A DNA stretch of 64,000 nucleotides, from the NCBI GenBank assembly GCA_000442125.1, contig KE546971.1, forward strand, positions 188,583 through 252,582. The letters are read 5' to 3'. The DNA is from Opeltia flavorubescens (lineage: Eukaryota > Ascomycota > Lecanoromycetes > Teloschistales > Teloschistaceae). Of the stretch, positions 22,368-34,514 are shown in pieces (within the stretch, counting starts at the first letter, position 1; every line of letters starts with the position of its first letter). The position numbers and the translations under genes are program-made. The notes under the pieces are model-generated. The model made no database searches, was not told the DNA's origin, and worked only from the letters and a program-made list of their open reading frames with translations.

Positions 22368-24594
22368 ATGAGGAGTCTTGCACCTTTCCGAGACATCAAT
22401 GTCCACGCTTCAACCTCGCACTATGCCTTTACCTCGCCCTCCTCTCCCTCTGCCCAGACACTGGTGATTGAGCGTCCGTCCGGAGACATCAGACTCAATG
22501 ATGGTGGTCTCTTAGGCGCAAAGAGGGTCTCAAGTATTGCTGGCATACTTGGGATCATCAAATTAAGGCTTGGTACCTTACATGTCTCTGTCTTTTGGAT
22601 ATTGCAGGCTGACATTGCTAGACAAGTACATAATAGTAATCACAAAAGCTCAACCTATGGGAAGACTGAAAGGGCATATGGTGTACAAGATCATCGCTAC
22701 AGAATTCCTACCGTTGCGTGAAAGAACCCTCCATGACCCAGACGAAGACACATACCTGGCCCTTGTCAAGACTTTGCTCGGGACTGGTCCCATGTACTTC
22801 TCATACTCTTTTGATATCACCAACAGTTTCCAGCGACAAGCATCCTTAGATCCTTCGCAAGCCTTCTGGCAGAGAGCTGATGACCGTTTCTTTTGGAATA
22901 AGTTCATACAATCTGATCTAATTGAATTCGCAACAGGCGCGAAAGGTCGTTCTGACCTTCNCCATCATGGTACTCAAAAAACAGGCGCTGACCCCTTTAT
23001 ACTACCCGTCATGTTTGGCATGATGAGAATCACAACGACTCGAATCAGATCAACCCCTCTCACATTCGCTTTGATAACGAGAAGATCTCGCCACAGAGCA
23101 GGCACTCGATACTTAACCCGAGGCATAGACGAGCATGGTCATGTCGCAAATTTCAACGAGACAGAACAAATCGTTGTACTAAATGACGGCGCAAGGGGGA
23201 TGGGTGCTATGGGAGGCGAAGAAGGCATGCAGAACGGCACAATAGGTGGCTTTGAGAGCCAAGATATGCAGGTCATGTCTTACGTTCAGACAAGAGGAAG
23301 TGTGCCAGTCTACTGGGCAGAAATCAGCACTCTAAGATATACTCCTGATCTCCAGGTTCGAGGTGTCGAAACAGCGATTGATGCAGCAAAAAAGCACTTC
23401 GATGAGCAGATAAAGATCTATGGCGATAACTACCTGGTCAACCTTGTGAACCAGCGAGGCCGTGAGATTAAGGTCAAGACAGCTTACGAACAGGTGGTAC
23501 GAGCGCTTGTGTCTGGAGCCAACGAGTCAACGCAGGCGGACTATGTCACGAATGAAAAAATTCACGTTGTTGAGGCAAGCCAGAAGAACCAAGAATACGA
23601 TCGCCTGCATTATGTCTATTTCGACTTTCACAACGAGACCAAAGGTCTCCAATGGCATCGGGCTCAGCTTTTACTTGATCAGCTCAAGAGCAGTCTGGTA
23701 CAAGGCCAATACTTCCGTGGAGTAGATATGCCTGGAGACTCACAAGGCCGATTAGAAGTCCGAAATCGACAGACTGCCGTTGTTAGAACCAACTGTATGG
23801 ACTGTCTTGATCGGACCAACGTCATCCAGACGATGCTTGCTCGCTGGACACTTACAAGGCAACTCATCGACATAGGAGTACTAAGACCTGGAGAATCTGC
23901 AGACGATGACTTAGCTTTTCGCGTATTGTTCCGGAATATTTGGGCCGACAATGCCGATGTAGTCTCGAGATCCTACTCCGGCACAGGGGCGCTGAAGACA
24001 GACTTTACCCGAACTGGTGAGCGGACAAGAGCAGGCATGCTTCAAGACATGAACAACTCCATCACTCGATATGTGAAGAATAACTTCCTTGACGGTCCAA
24101 GGCAAGATGCCTTCGACCTATTTCTTGGGACTTTTCTTCCTGATTCATCCGGTGTTGGCACCAGTCAGGTTTTCGCCGATCGCAGGCCAGCGCTGATTCA
24201 GGCGATACCCTATGTGCTTGCTACCAGCTTTTTCCTAGTCCTCATCTCTAGCTTCGCTCGCCCAAAGCCAGAATCAACCATCTGGCCCTTACGGCTTTTC
24301 ACGATAGTGTGGCTGGCGCTTGGTCTATGGTGCTTTCGCTTCATCTATACCCATGGTGTTCTTTATGTAAGCAGTGACAATCACCCCTGTTGAGGAGGCA
24401 AAAAGCTGATTGGAACGATCCAGGTAAATTGGCCTAAGTTGAATACACCGCGGTGGGCGAGTGAGGGATATCAAGAGACCATGGGATCCATCCGGAAAGA
24501 CCCATTGATTGGACCACTTGTGGCAAGACATGAACGTGGTGCAAGTATTGCTAGAGTCGGCCATCTAGAAGAGGGCAAGAAACGAATTCAGTGA
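22368..24594 (+). CDS. SAC1: Sac1-type phosphoinositide phosphatase
   Basis: Removes mainly the 4-phosphate from PtdIns4P at the ER and Golgi; 706 residues. Exons are 22368-22572, 22622-24366 and 24424-24594, with phases consistent. The Sac domain is complete: FWNKFIQSDLIEF, FILPVMFG, RAGTRYLTRGIDEHGHVANF, NETEQIV, YFDFHNETKGLQW and the CX5R catalytic loop NCMDCLDRTN (C460 to R466). Two membrane spans near the C-terminus (IQAIPYVLATSFFLVLISSF and LRLFTIVWLALGLWCFRFIY) anchor it as in yeast Sac1. The second intron lies just after the last span. One base, 22961, is unresolved and makes one residue near 112 unknown. Upstream ATG choices are excluded by frame. Confidence 0.94.
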
Positions 24595-25071
24595 GAGTCT
24601 CTGGCCAAAACCGCAAAGACTGGTCGGAGGGACTCTACTTACCCAGCCCCTTTAATACACCGTCTGATCAGGGCGTTACTTTTGCAAGCTTCGGCCGCAG
24701 GTCCGCAGCTACTGAGATGCCACAAGCCTGGTCCACGCATGGGTTGGAGTCGAAGGATGTCAAGGATGACCAGTGTATTACGGGAATATATGTTGTGCAT
24801 GGCAACATGAATAGAGGAAGAAGCGGAAGGTCTAGACCTATATACCCTTTGCTGAAAGACACTTAGAAGAAGCTGCGCTTCAAGAGTAAGGAAGCCGGCG
24901 AATGTTTCATCAGGACTTTGAGGAGCCAAAAAACGATGAAACTTTGATTTTCGTAGTGTAGTAGAAGCAGATAGAATATCCTTCAATGACCGTTCCGCAG
25001 AACCACGTTCCCTCACACATCCAAAACTCCGCCCAAATGTAAAAAATCCACATACACCCACCATCCGGACC
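24595..25071. other. Convergent 3' regions of Sac1 and Rcf1
   Basis: About 480 bases separating two converging genes. Short ORFs occur on both strands but none shows a domain or splice support. Confidence 0.45.
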
Positions 25072-25751
25072 CTACTCCCCCCCCTGCCCAATCTTCCTCT
25101 TAATCTCCTTCGCCGCCCTCTTCAACGGCCCCCCCTCCCTCTGCACCACCTCCTCCCTCTCCCTCCTCTCCCTCGCCTCCTTTTCCCTCTTCTCCGTAAC
25201 ATCCCTAACCTTCTCCCTCCAATCCTTCTCTTCCCGATCCCTCGCCTCCAGCTCTTTAATCCACGCTTCCCGCTTCTCTTGCGCTTTGATCGCTTTCTTT
25301 TTCTCCTCGTAGTCCTTGCGGAGCAGGCGGTCGGAGTTGTAGTAGAAGGATCCTGCGACCATGGCGGCGATGGTGAAGGATTGGCCGTAGAGGCGCAGGC
25401 GGAACATTTGTTGCGCGCGGTAGGAGTCGCCGCGGCGGATGGATTTTGTGGCGCCTAGGAGGGCCCAGGTTGTTATTGCGCAGCCTGTTGGTGTTAGTGG
25501 GATGGCATGGGGGGTTTGCGGGGGGAGGGGGAGGGAGAGGGGGTATATACCGATAGGGATCAAAGGTTCTTCCTTGAGTTTTCTCCCGAATTTCTGCCAG
25601 CGGTTTTCTTCGAAGAAATCTCTAGTGGGTTTACCGGAATTAGCCTCTGTATGTATGACCAGCTTAGGGGAAATGTGGAAAATTGTTACTTGTTGCCGTC
25701 GAAGGAGGAGGGCATGTCCCTGCTTATGGGGGGACCGGAGGGTTGTTCCAT
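25072..25751 (-). CDS. RCF1: Respiratory supercomplex factor 1 (HIG1 domain)
   Basis: Inner mitochondrial membrane protein that helps cytochrome c oxidase assembly and complex III-IV supercomplexes; 181 residues. Exons are 25751-25690, 25621-25551 and 25484-25072, and the phases fit. The joined N-terminus reads SSFDGNKDFFEENRWQKFGR, then KLKEEPLIPIG runs into the HIG1 domain: CAITTWALLGATKSIRRGD, YRAQQMFRLRLYGQSFTIAAM and VAGSFYY, which give the two expected hydrophobic helices. The C-terminal half is a long, highly charged coiled coil (KKKAIKAQEKREAWIKELEA onward) as in fungal Rcf1. Only the last exon stands out as an ORF, so the first 45 residues depend on the splice model. Confidence 0.93.
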
Positions 25752-26650
25752 GGTGATGGATGCTTTTTGGGTTCGTGCTCGAAAAGAAAAGACGAAGCTA
25801 TAAGTTATGGCTGATGAGATTTGTGCGGTTAGTTAATATTATTGCTGATTGAAGATTATTTTAGTATTGCTAAGAGTCGCTGGGATGGTTCAACTCGAGT
25901 AGTTGATAGGTCTGAGGATAGTGCCGTCTGCGATTCGATATCGAAATGATGTCACTCGGAGGCTTCAACTACACTAGCGGCATTGTTGACTGGCACGGAA
26001 CTCTATTTACTCAAATGCTTCAACGCTCTTGTACATTACGCAAAGTTCTGTAGTTCATCTGGAGTCTTTGAAATTGTTCCTAAGTCGAAGCTTTCCGCAA
26101 AGACTTTCAGCGTAATAATGTAGTGCTGCCACCACTATTACTTTCAACTTGTTCACCAGTCACTTATAGGACATGGTAATGATTGCCGTTATCCCGTTCG
26201 TACACAAGAACTCGAACATCACACTCTGGGCTGAATTAGGTCATTTACTTGTAAAAGTTTCCCGTGTCATCATACTGTATTTACATCACAGAGCACCTCA
26301 GCCAGACCGTTCTTTTCCAATCATCATCCCGGATTGTGAATACCCTGGTCCCCAAAATTTCACCTCCGTTGGCGTGCACACTCGAGAGGGTGTACTGAAA
26401 TCTGCTGTAACACTGATCGAATTACAGTGGTAATCATGACCCCGCGATTTCTCACAGCGGGATCAGACCTGAATATCCATCCACCAACTGACTGTATACC
26501 GCTTCTTCCGAAGAGAAAAAGCGCCCGAGTGGTGTCGAAGATAGGAAGAACCATGTCTGCGTCTCTCCATCCGAGAGAAAGCTTTGTCTTTTGGAGGTAT
26601 GGAGCATCTCAAATCTCGAGACCGATGAATCCTGAAAGAATTTTGTGATC
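25752..26650. other. Rcf1 promoter and 3' region of the nicotinate phosphoribosyltransferase gene
   Basis: About 900 bases. ORFs on both strands at 26170-26650 overlap one another and show no domain. Nothing else is supported. Confidence 0.45.
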
Positions 26651-28286
26651 TCATTTCTCCTGGACGTCGGCTTTTGTAGCTTCACTGTCCGATGCACCCC
26701 ACCGCGTAGTCTCGTCACCATTCGCCCATTGTTTCTCGATATAGCCCAAAGTCTCTTTGACCTTGTGCACCGTTCCAGAATCGCCGGTATTCTTGCCAAT
26801 GTTATCGCTGATTTTGATGGCCGGGTGACCATTTGCGGATGAAAGCTTGATGACGATATTCAAGGGAACTGACTTTTGGCCGTTGGATTCATGGGTGAAA
26901 TCATCTGCGAGGGAAATTTACCATTAGCTCGAACACGAGGTATTTTTTTCGCCACAGGAGTGGTGCTTACTTGTCAAGAAGGTACCGACGCCAAAGGTGG
27001 GTTGAAAGCCTGCCTCTTCTGCCGCATGCATGTACTCTATACACAACTCGATGTTGAGGGAGTCTGAAAAGACAATCGTCTTCTTCTCCCGTATACCCTC
27101 GCTGTCATAGAAGTCTCGCATAATTTTGACAAATTCCATGGGACTTCCCGAATCTTGACGAACACCTTGGAATATCTGTGCATATGATCTTTCCTCGGAA
27201 TTATTTGCAGAGCTCTCACCATCCATGGGCGGGAGTGGCGGACTTGCTGCACCTGGGATGAGGGTTTTCTGATCGTCTGCTACAGAATTTGCCGGAGTCG
27301 GCATTGTGCGCTTGAAAGCTTTGAGAAATGTCGGCGTTCCAAAGGTGTCCGTGAGTGCGATACCAAGTACACCTTCGCCGAAGCAACCAATCCAGTACCT
27401 CAAAGCTGTCTCGTTTGCGTGTTCGTAGTCGTTGGTAATCGATGCAATTCCCATGAACCACTCATGTGCCACTGTACCCACTGGCGGTATCCCATACTTC
27501 ATGGCGAAGTGAACATTGCTTGAACCACTGAGCTTTCCCGTCCATCCCGAGGATTGGCCGGCGGCCGCTGCACGCTTAAGCCCTTGTATCACGAGATCTT
27601 GGGTATGGTAGTCTCTTCGTCGCCGAGAGCCAAACTCTGAGAAGATGCACCCATGTTGCAATAGCTTGCAACCTTTGTCATATGCTCGCGACTCTTGGTG
27701 CTTGTATGTCCAGTCTCGGTCACAGAATTTGAAGTAGGCTTCGCTTGTCAAAGCGAGTAATGGTATCTCGTATAGAATGGTGTCGAGCCACCGGCCGCCA
27801 ATCTCAAGGTGCACATCGCCCACATCTTCTTGACTTCCGGTATCATTCTGTGGCGTAAAATTTGCGCGTATATGTCTCGAAGGTTGAAGACGAAAGGAAG
27901 TGAGGAAGTGTAGGTATGTTTTGTTGAAATAAGGGCAGGTCTTCTGTAGGTATTCGAGCTCCTGGAGGGTAAGAGAGACGTTGGCAAGTTCTGACTTCGT
28001 TAGCATTGAATCATTCCAGTGCAGAATAGAGTACGCATACTTGCAATCTGATCTTGTAGCCACTGGAACGCAGCTCTGTTCAGACACATATCGGGTGTCC
28101 GATTGGTGAAAGCATAGGTGACGTCTTCCAGTGGTCAGCATGAATCAGAATATAATTAGATGCTTACTTACGGACGTCCGGAAGATACTTTAAGATCGCA
28201 CATTGCATTGTTAATTTGTATAGATCTGTATCCAAGATAGAAAAAATGCCCTCAGGCAGGGTCTTGTCGCCCATGCTTTCAGCCAT
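26651..28286 (-). CDS. NPT1: Nicotinate phosphoribosyltransferase
   Basis: Joins nicotinate to PRPP with ATP to make nicotinate mononucleotide in the NAD salvage (Preiss-Handler) route; 490 residues. Exons are 28286-28172, 28124-28041, 27990-26971 and 26904-26651; all phases agree. The opening ILDTDLYKLTMQCAIL is the family hallmark, followed by VTYAFTNRTPD. Further motifs are LEIGGRWLDTILYEIPLLAL, EFGSRRRRDYHTQ with the active-site region, GSSNVHFAMKYGIPPVGTVAHEW, LTDTFGTPTFLKAF, GVRQDSGSP and IVFSDSLN, then GVGTFLTNDF across the last splice. An extra Pro/Ser-rich loop of about 40 residues precedes the GVRQDSG motif. The start at 28286 is the one that keeps DTDLYKLTM complete. Confidence 0.95.
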
Positions 28287-28984
28287 AGTCACTGAATTTC
28301 GAGAATGATCTTTGAAGGTTCATCAAAGATTGATTGGGAGAATGATCGATCAAGTGTCCATTCTTCGTAGGGTCGGATAAGAATAAGGAACGAGTAGGTA
28401 AGATGGATAAGTATTGCATGGTGATGGCATTTTAAGTAGTAGCATAATTGTTTGTTGTGCAAAATCGCAAAGAACCTCAATGACGATTTGCGTCGATTTG
28501 CGTCATATGTTTTAGGATAAGGTTGGCAGATAAAGTTTGCCAAGACTAATGCTTTCAAATTAGCCCCTGAGGCTCAATATATTTCCTGCTCATTTGACTT
28601 TGGTCTGTACTAGTAATTATTTTTGATTATTTGATCGCATAGAAGCCGATTCTTGGATCTCTACAGGACATCTGAGCCCGTTATCAAACAACGAATTCTA
28701 GCCTCGGAACCTCCTTTCAAGGACATCCTATGCTCCTCCTTAACCACTGCAAACAACCTGGCACACTAATAAAGATCCATATATAGTGCAGTATAAATTG
28801 ATATGTATTCGGCTTTAAGGATGTTGTTCCAGAGATCTATAATTTTGCGGTGATTCAGCTTTAGAAGTAAGAGGGAATTGGCCTTAAGCACAGAAAAACA
28901 AATGGTTAATTAAAAATGATATGGCTATGCGAATGCGTAGCATGCCATATGACTAGGAAAAATTAAGATAGTTTTTTGATTAGT
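28287..28984. other. AT-rich gap upstream of NPT1 and downstream of ILV1
   Basis: About 700 bases of AT-rich sequence with only one short ORF without features. It contains the NPT1 promoter and the 3' region of the threonine deaminase gene. A local direct repeat, GATTTGCGTC next to itself, lies near 28490-28505. Confidence 0.5.
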
Positions 28985-30800
28985 TTAAGGATTGGACTCG
29001 AGTCGTTGCGATAGACCTCTTGCTCGAAGGAACTTTCTATTACTTGCCGAGTCCGTGACATCAGCAAATGGGTATCCAAGCTTTGCAAGAAATCCATCAA
29101 GTTCTGGCTTCTGAGCGACCGGACATTGAATGCCAGTCAGGACTTTGCTAACATCGCCTCCGTGGTTACGGTAATGGAAAAGGGAGATGTTTTGACCTGG
29201 CTGTAAGGTGGTGAGGAATTTGATCAGGGATCCAGGTCTCTCCGGGAATTCGAACATGTACAATCGTTCGTCTGTGACATTGCTGCGGCCTCCTCCCAGA
29301 TAGCGGATATGAGATTTAGCAAGTTCGTCTCCGCTCCAGTCTTCAGCTGGCATACCGCCGTGACCAAGCCGCTCGATCAAGTCCGCCACTTCCCTCGCTC
29401 GTCTTGATGCATTTACCGACAACCCCATCAAGATCTCTGCAGACTCTTCTTCGGCGAACCGATAGCTGAACTCGGTCACGGCGTGAGGGAGAACGGTTCT
29501 GACGAGCTCTGCAAATGCTCCCGGCCGCTCTGGAATGACCACATTCAAGAGCACTTCCTTATTCTCACCCAGTGTTGCGCGATCAGCGACAAATCGAAGA
29601 CGGTCGAAGTTCATATTTGCACCTGAAGCTATGGCAACCAAGGATCGTTTGGGGTTCCGGGAAGGATGACTGGCAACGTATTTCTTGAGGCCGGCGAGAG
29701 CCAGCGCGCCTGCAGGTTCAACAATCGATCTTGTATCCTCGTAAATGTCTTTGATTGCTGCACATGTCTCATCTGTCGTGACCTCTATGATCTCATCCAC
29801 CACTTCGGAACATAATCGAAATGTTTCTTCACCCACGGTCTTGACTGCGGCGCCGTCGGCAAATAGTCCTACTTCACCGAGTGTGACACGTTCTCGCTTC
29901 CTGAGAGACTGAACCATGGCGTTTGCATCGTATGTCTCAACACCAATGATCTTCACATGGGGTGCCAGCCTCTTTATGTAGACACCTATTCCAGCTATCA
30001 ATCCACCTCCACCAACGCAAGAGAAAATAGCCTCCAGTTCTTGTAGGTTGGTCTGTCTGAGAAGTTCCATGCCAATAGAGCCCTGGCCAGCGATAACGTA
30101 TGGATCGTCGAAAGGCGGTATGTTCGTGAGCCCATGTAACTTCTCCAAGCGGCGAGCCTCAGCTTTAGCTGAATCGAAATCATCTCCATGTAGGACGACA
30201 GAACCGCCCAGCCTAGCGACATTGAGATGCTTGATCGATGGAGTTCCAGAAGGCATGACGATGGTAGCAGGAATCTTAAGCTGACGTGCGGAGTATGCGA
30301 CACCCTGAGCGTGGTTGCCTGTGGTGATTCAGCCAGGAAGGTCGGAAGCACCGGCTTCAATCATTCACCAGCAGAACAGGCCACCACTCCTTTCCATCGG
30401 TCATTGGGATCTATGTGGGCCATCTTGTTGTAGGCTCCCCGTATTTTGAAGCTGAAGACCTCTTGTAAATCTTCACGTTTAAGGAGTACTTTGCATTCGA
30501 GGCGATTACTTAGGTTGGTGGCAGTCGTCAAGGGGGTTTCTTTGAGTATATCATAGACTCGAGAAGTGAGAATGAGTTTGTGATACTACGAGTTTTAGCA
30601 GAGGTTGTCACTCGTTGGAGTGAGAAACTCACATCAGGGAAGCCATTCGGGAGAAGGAAATCTGGGGGCACTGAAGCTGAAGCAGGTGGTTGTTCCTGCG
30701 GAAGAGATATGGGATTTGCACTGTATTCCGTCAATGGCATACCACTGCCATGAGTTGTATCGGTTCCGTCAATACCATTAGGCATAGCAGGCGTAGCCAT
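28985..30800 (-). CDS. ILV1: Threonine deaminase (biosynthetic, two ACT domains)
   Basis: PLP enzyme converting threonine to 2-oxobutanoate, the first step to isoleucine; 572 residues. Exons are 30800-30633, 30585-30369 and 30318-28985; joining across the second, 50-base intron gives the intact [14 protein letters not shown] motif. The PLP lysine is K103 in [12 protein letters not shown]. The glycine loop [12 protein letters not shown] binds the cofactor phosphate, and [17 protein letters not shown] marks the end of the catalytic part. The C-terminal third holds two ACT-like regulatory domains ([20 protein letters not shown] and [18 protein letters not shown]), the sites of isoleucine/valine control. 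The N-terminus is Pro/Ser-rich and not an obvious mitochondrial presequence. Confidence 0.96.
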
Positions 30801-31297
30801 GTTCTGGTGTTTGAGTCGTCAAAGTAGAAGAGAGCGAGTCTTGAAATTACTTGAATCTGGAGCATCGATTGGTCAATGGCTTTTAATCAGGGGTTTTACC
30901 CTACCTGCTATCTTATCGAGTCGCATACTTCATCCATACTAGGGTATTTAATTCATGCTCGCTGAATACTTCCTTTTCCAGAAGCGGTGCCCTTTATCTG
31001 ATTCGTTAGTCAATAGATATATCACTGGAACCTCCGATGGAAGTCACGGAAGGATTTAGACCGTTCGCCGATATATCCTAAGATCGCGAGCGATGGCAGC
31101 GGCCATAACTTATAAATCGTCCGCTGGAATGTAAAGCCCGACGGATATAAGGGGGGGTAGTAGGCCATGAGCTCATGAAGGCTATATAATATCCGTCTAT
31201 TCCATGGCTTCTTTAAATCTATTTTTCGAAATACTGTGCAGCCCAATTACCTTGATTAAAATATTTCGGAATCAAGAACAAGTTCATAATCCCAAAC
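30801..31297. promoter_or_regulatory. Divergent promoter region of ILV1 and the dehydrogenase gene
   Basis: About 500 bases between two divergent start codons, holding both promoters. A GAGTC half-site close to the ILV1 start matches only part of the general-control (Gcn4/Cpc1) consensus and is too near the start to be convincing. Confidence 0.45.
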
Positions 31298-32516
31298 ATG
31301 TCATTCTTCTACTTCGTCTACTCTCAGCTCTTCCTCTCCCTTCCCAAACCAAGCACACCCATTCCCGGTAAAACCGTAATAGTCACAGGTAAGATCGTCA
31401 TTCTTACCGCATCGTAGAAAGACAGAAAACATTTGCCTCCACTATTCGTCCCCACTGGCGAGAAGAAATAAAGACTAATCCAAAAAACCTCCCCAGGTGC
31501 CAATATCGGCCTAGGACTCGAAGCAGCTCGCCATTACGTCCGTCTGAATGCCTCAAAAGTCATCCTCGCCGTCAGATCTACTGAGAAGGGTGAAGCGGCC
31601 AAAAAGTCAATCGAGGAATCGGAGAAGCGTCAAGGAGTCGTTGAGGTCTGGCCTCTCGATCTGGGCAGCTACGAATCCGTCCTGCAGTTTGCAGAACGTG
31701 TAAAGACTTTACCTCGCCTAGACATAATGCTCGAGAACGCTGGGATCGCTACGTTCAAGTATAGGAGAGTGGAAGAAGACGAAAATACTATCACCGTGAA
31801 TGTAGTCAGCACATTCCTGCTCGCACTACTCGTGCTGCCGAAGATGCGGGAGACGTCCAGCAAGTTCAATACGACACCCTGCCTAACGATCGTGAGCTCA
31901 GAGGTGCATTTCTGGACGACGTTGCCGGAGAAGAGTACTCAAAATATTTTTCAAACACTGAGTGATGAGAAGACAGCAGATATGCAGCACCGGTAAGTAA
32001 CCTTTTTAGCTTCCTTTGGGCTTGAAAGTTAGACAAGTGGTTTTATCTCACTGACACCGACCTAATTAGATATCTCGTCTCCAAACTCCTCGAGGTATTC
32101 TACTGCCGCGAACTCGCCACCCGGATGCAAAAACAAGGCAAACCAGACGTAACGCTCAACTTCGTCACTCCCGGTCTCTGCCAATCGGAACTCACACGCG
32201 AAGGCAGCTTGCAGACGGAGATCTTAAAATTCTTCCTCGCGAGAACAGCGGAAAAAGGGAGTAGGAATTACCTCTGGGCTACGCAAGCGGGACCAGAAAG
32301 CCATGGAAAGTATATTGGGAATTGTAGATATGAGGAGTAAGTCCTTTGCTCTCCACGTGTTTCGTTCTTCTCTTTTTTCGGGGCGACACTGAACGTTATT
32401 GTAGGGTCGCACCTTTCGTTACAAGTGGGGAAGGCGTAAAGACGCAGGGTCGGATATGGGATGAGCTCTCTAGGAAGTTGGAGAAGATCCAGTCGGGTAT
32501 CATGGCAAATGTCTAG
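31298..32516 (+). CDS. Short-chain dehydrogenase/reductase
   Basis: NAD(P)-dependent oxidoreductase of the classical SDR type, 321 residues. Exons are 31298-31388, 31497-31992, 32070-32336 and 32405-32516, with phases consistent. The cofactor motif TGANIGLG is created across the first splice. LDLGSYESV follows, then ENAGIA (the NAG motif), the catalytic serine in IVSSEVHFW, and YLVSK, the YxxxK pair, right after the second splice. The N-terminal 25 residues (MSFFYFVYSQLFLSLPKPST) are hydrophobic and could lie at a membrane, as in retinol-dehydrogenase-like fungal SDRs. The R in AVRSTEKGEAA hints at NADPH. The substrate is unknown, and no cluster context helps. Confidence 0.92.
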
Positions 32517-33658
32517 AGCGACTGGACTACAATGCGAAGAGGTGATTTGGGCGGGGCGTTGTAAGGTAAACTCGATTGCTGATTGTGTATATGTATGATT
32601 ATTGACAACGTCAAGTTCCTGGCATATTTCGAAGCTGCGACCTTACTACAGAAAAATCGTGTGCCTCGTCATTTTGTCTTTTATTTTTTCGTCAAATCTT
32701 TGTCCCGATGCATAGATGCTTCAGCTATCGCCCGTATCCATATATTTCTGACCTCATCAACCTCATGTAATTCTCTTTCCCTAACAATCAGATAGAAGAA
32801 AGGATTGAAAGGAAGAAAAAAGAAAAGCTTTCTCTATGGTATGGGTTCATCAACCCTCATCTTGAAATACATCTGGCCTCTGGAACTTGGAGGAGGGACC
32901 AGGTGAGTGATCAGGGTAAGATCAGCATAGAGCACGGATCGCGCAGGGAAGCTGCCGTAGGTGACTGTGTCTCATGCAGGGACTTTGGAGCTCCATGGTC
33001 CCGTTCATCTTCTAAAATATTCACTCGGGGAGAGGGGATGCAACTATTTCTCTTGCATAGCCAAGGAAGGGAAGCATAAATGGGAGAACGAGAATGGGAC
33101 AGGTCGGGAAGGCTGACATCCCAGAGATGAACAACAGAAAGAAATACCTCGTTGAAGGAGAATTGAGCCGGGGGAACAAAGTTTGTAAGACCTGCAAAAC
33201 ATGGCCTTCGAAGATCGATCTGTGACTTGCAGAATCCTTCACGATGTATGCAAGTCTAGCGAAAGTTTACCTCTTTCAGCCATCGATGCGGTAATAGCAA
33301 GCGAGGCCAGCGTACTGATTGCATCGTGGAATCCGACTGCGAAGGTCTGAGCTGCGAAAGTTCGCTAGTCTAGTAAACTCGCAAAAACATACTACCTGAG
33401 GTTCAAGGAATCTCAATTTCGGACTGCTTATCTTTCAGCGGCGTGGGCGAGGATATTTGATTCGGTGCGGAAATTTCAGGTCGGGTAGTTTAACTCGAAC
33501 TCTCGAGCCGTCAAACGATCGCCAGGCGTTCTTAGGAAAGGGCAACGAACTTGAAACTTTTGGATTGGAGGCTGGATGCAAGCTCAGGGTCAGCCCTGTC
33601 AGGTTGGTGGATGGCCTTGCAGCTTTGGCTGGCTGAAATTTGCCGTCTAGATTTGCTC

Positions 33659-33686
33659 ACGCGTCAAACCCCGCGTATGGACGCGT
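33659..33686. promoter_or_regulatory. Two MCB (ACGCGT) sites 22 bases apart
   Basis: ACGCGT at 33659-33664 and again at 33681-33686. This palindrome is the binding site of the MBF (Mbp1/Res-type) G1/S factor. The sites lie about 3 kb upstream of the cyclin start codon. That they are functional is inference from pairing and from the nearby gene. Confidence 0.35.
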
Positions 33687-34508
33687 AAAGTGGAGCCGGA
33701 GGAGCCTTCTCCTGATACATGAGATGTGGAGGTTGAGTAAGCGTGCATGATTNCCCAGCCGCAATGGTAGGAAGCCAGATTAGGATATGACGATAGAGTA
33801 AATTGCTTCCGAAGGCGAGCTAACAATGGGATGCTTTGACGCAAGGCTCAGGAGCCGTGCCTTTACCCCACAGTAATTTGGCGTTGTGTTGAAACTGGAA
33901 GCGTGGTAAGAGCTCTTTGCGAAGAAGGTAGGGTCTCAGCAGTATCACGATTGATGAAGATGGACCACAAACATCAATTAATACATACACACCAGTAGTG
34001 GGTGGAAGGATTTCCTCTGCTTAGCTGTGCTTCGTAAAAAGCACCAGCCACGGCAGGCATCTCAAAATACCTTCTGATGCAGTCTAACCCATATCGTCAT
34101 CACCTATCTCCGTCAAGTCCGCTTCCAGCACGCAATAGATCTAGTCATTGAAGAAGCTATTTCCTTAGATTATCACCAAGGATGAAGCATGACGGGCAAG
34201 TATGAGTTGTCAGTGTCTCAAAAGCAAAGAATCGTTGAAGCAAACGAGAACGATTCCAGAAATCGACCCGGACCATGTTGCTCGCCTTTGTAGATGCACG
34301 TAGACGTTCAACGTCATGAGCTATCTGTAAGGAGCCGTGTAATATTCCTGAGAAAAAGGTTAAACCGTTTTCCAACCAGGCGTCAATTGAGTTAGTTGCA
34401 TGAAATCCAATCAAGCCTTCAGCGGACCATGGTTGAGATTTGAAGACAATTTGGGCGGTATCAGTTGTGGCCATGGGGATGGGTGATATAATCCAAACAG
34501 GAGATAAC

Positions 34509-34514
34509 ACGCGT
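34509..34514. promoter_or_regulatory. MCB (ACGCGT) site
   Basis: A further ACGCGT, embedded in ACACGCGTGT, an extended palindrome, about 2.2 kb upstream of the cyclin start. Confidence 0.3.

Noticed and set aside
30811-30820. GAGTCGTCA near the ILV1 start as a general-control (Gcn4/Cpc1) site
   Set aside because: It matches the TGASTCA consensus only in part and lies about ten bases from the start codon, inside the leader.
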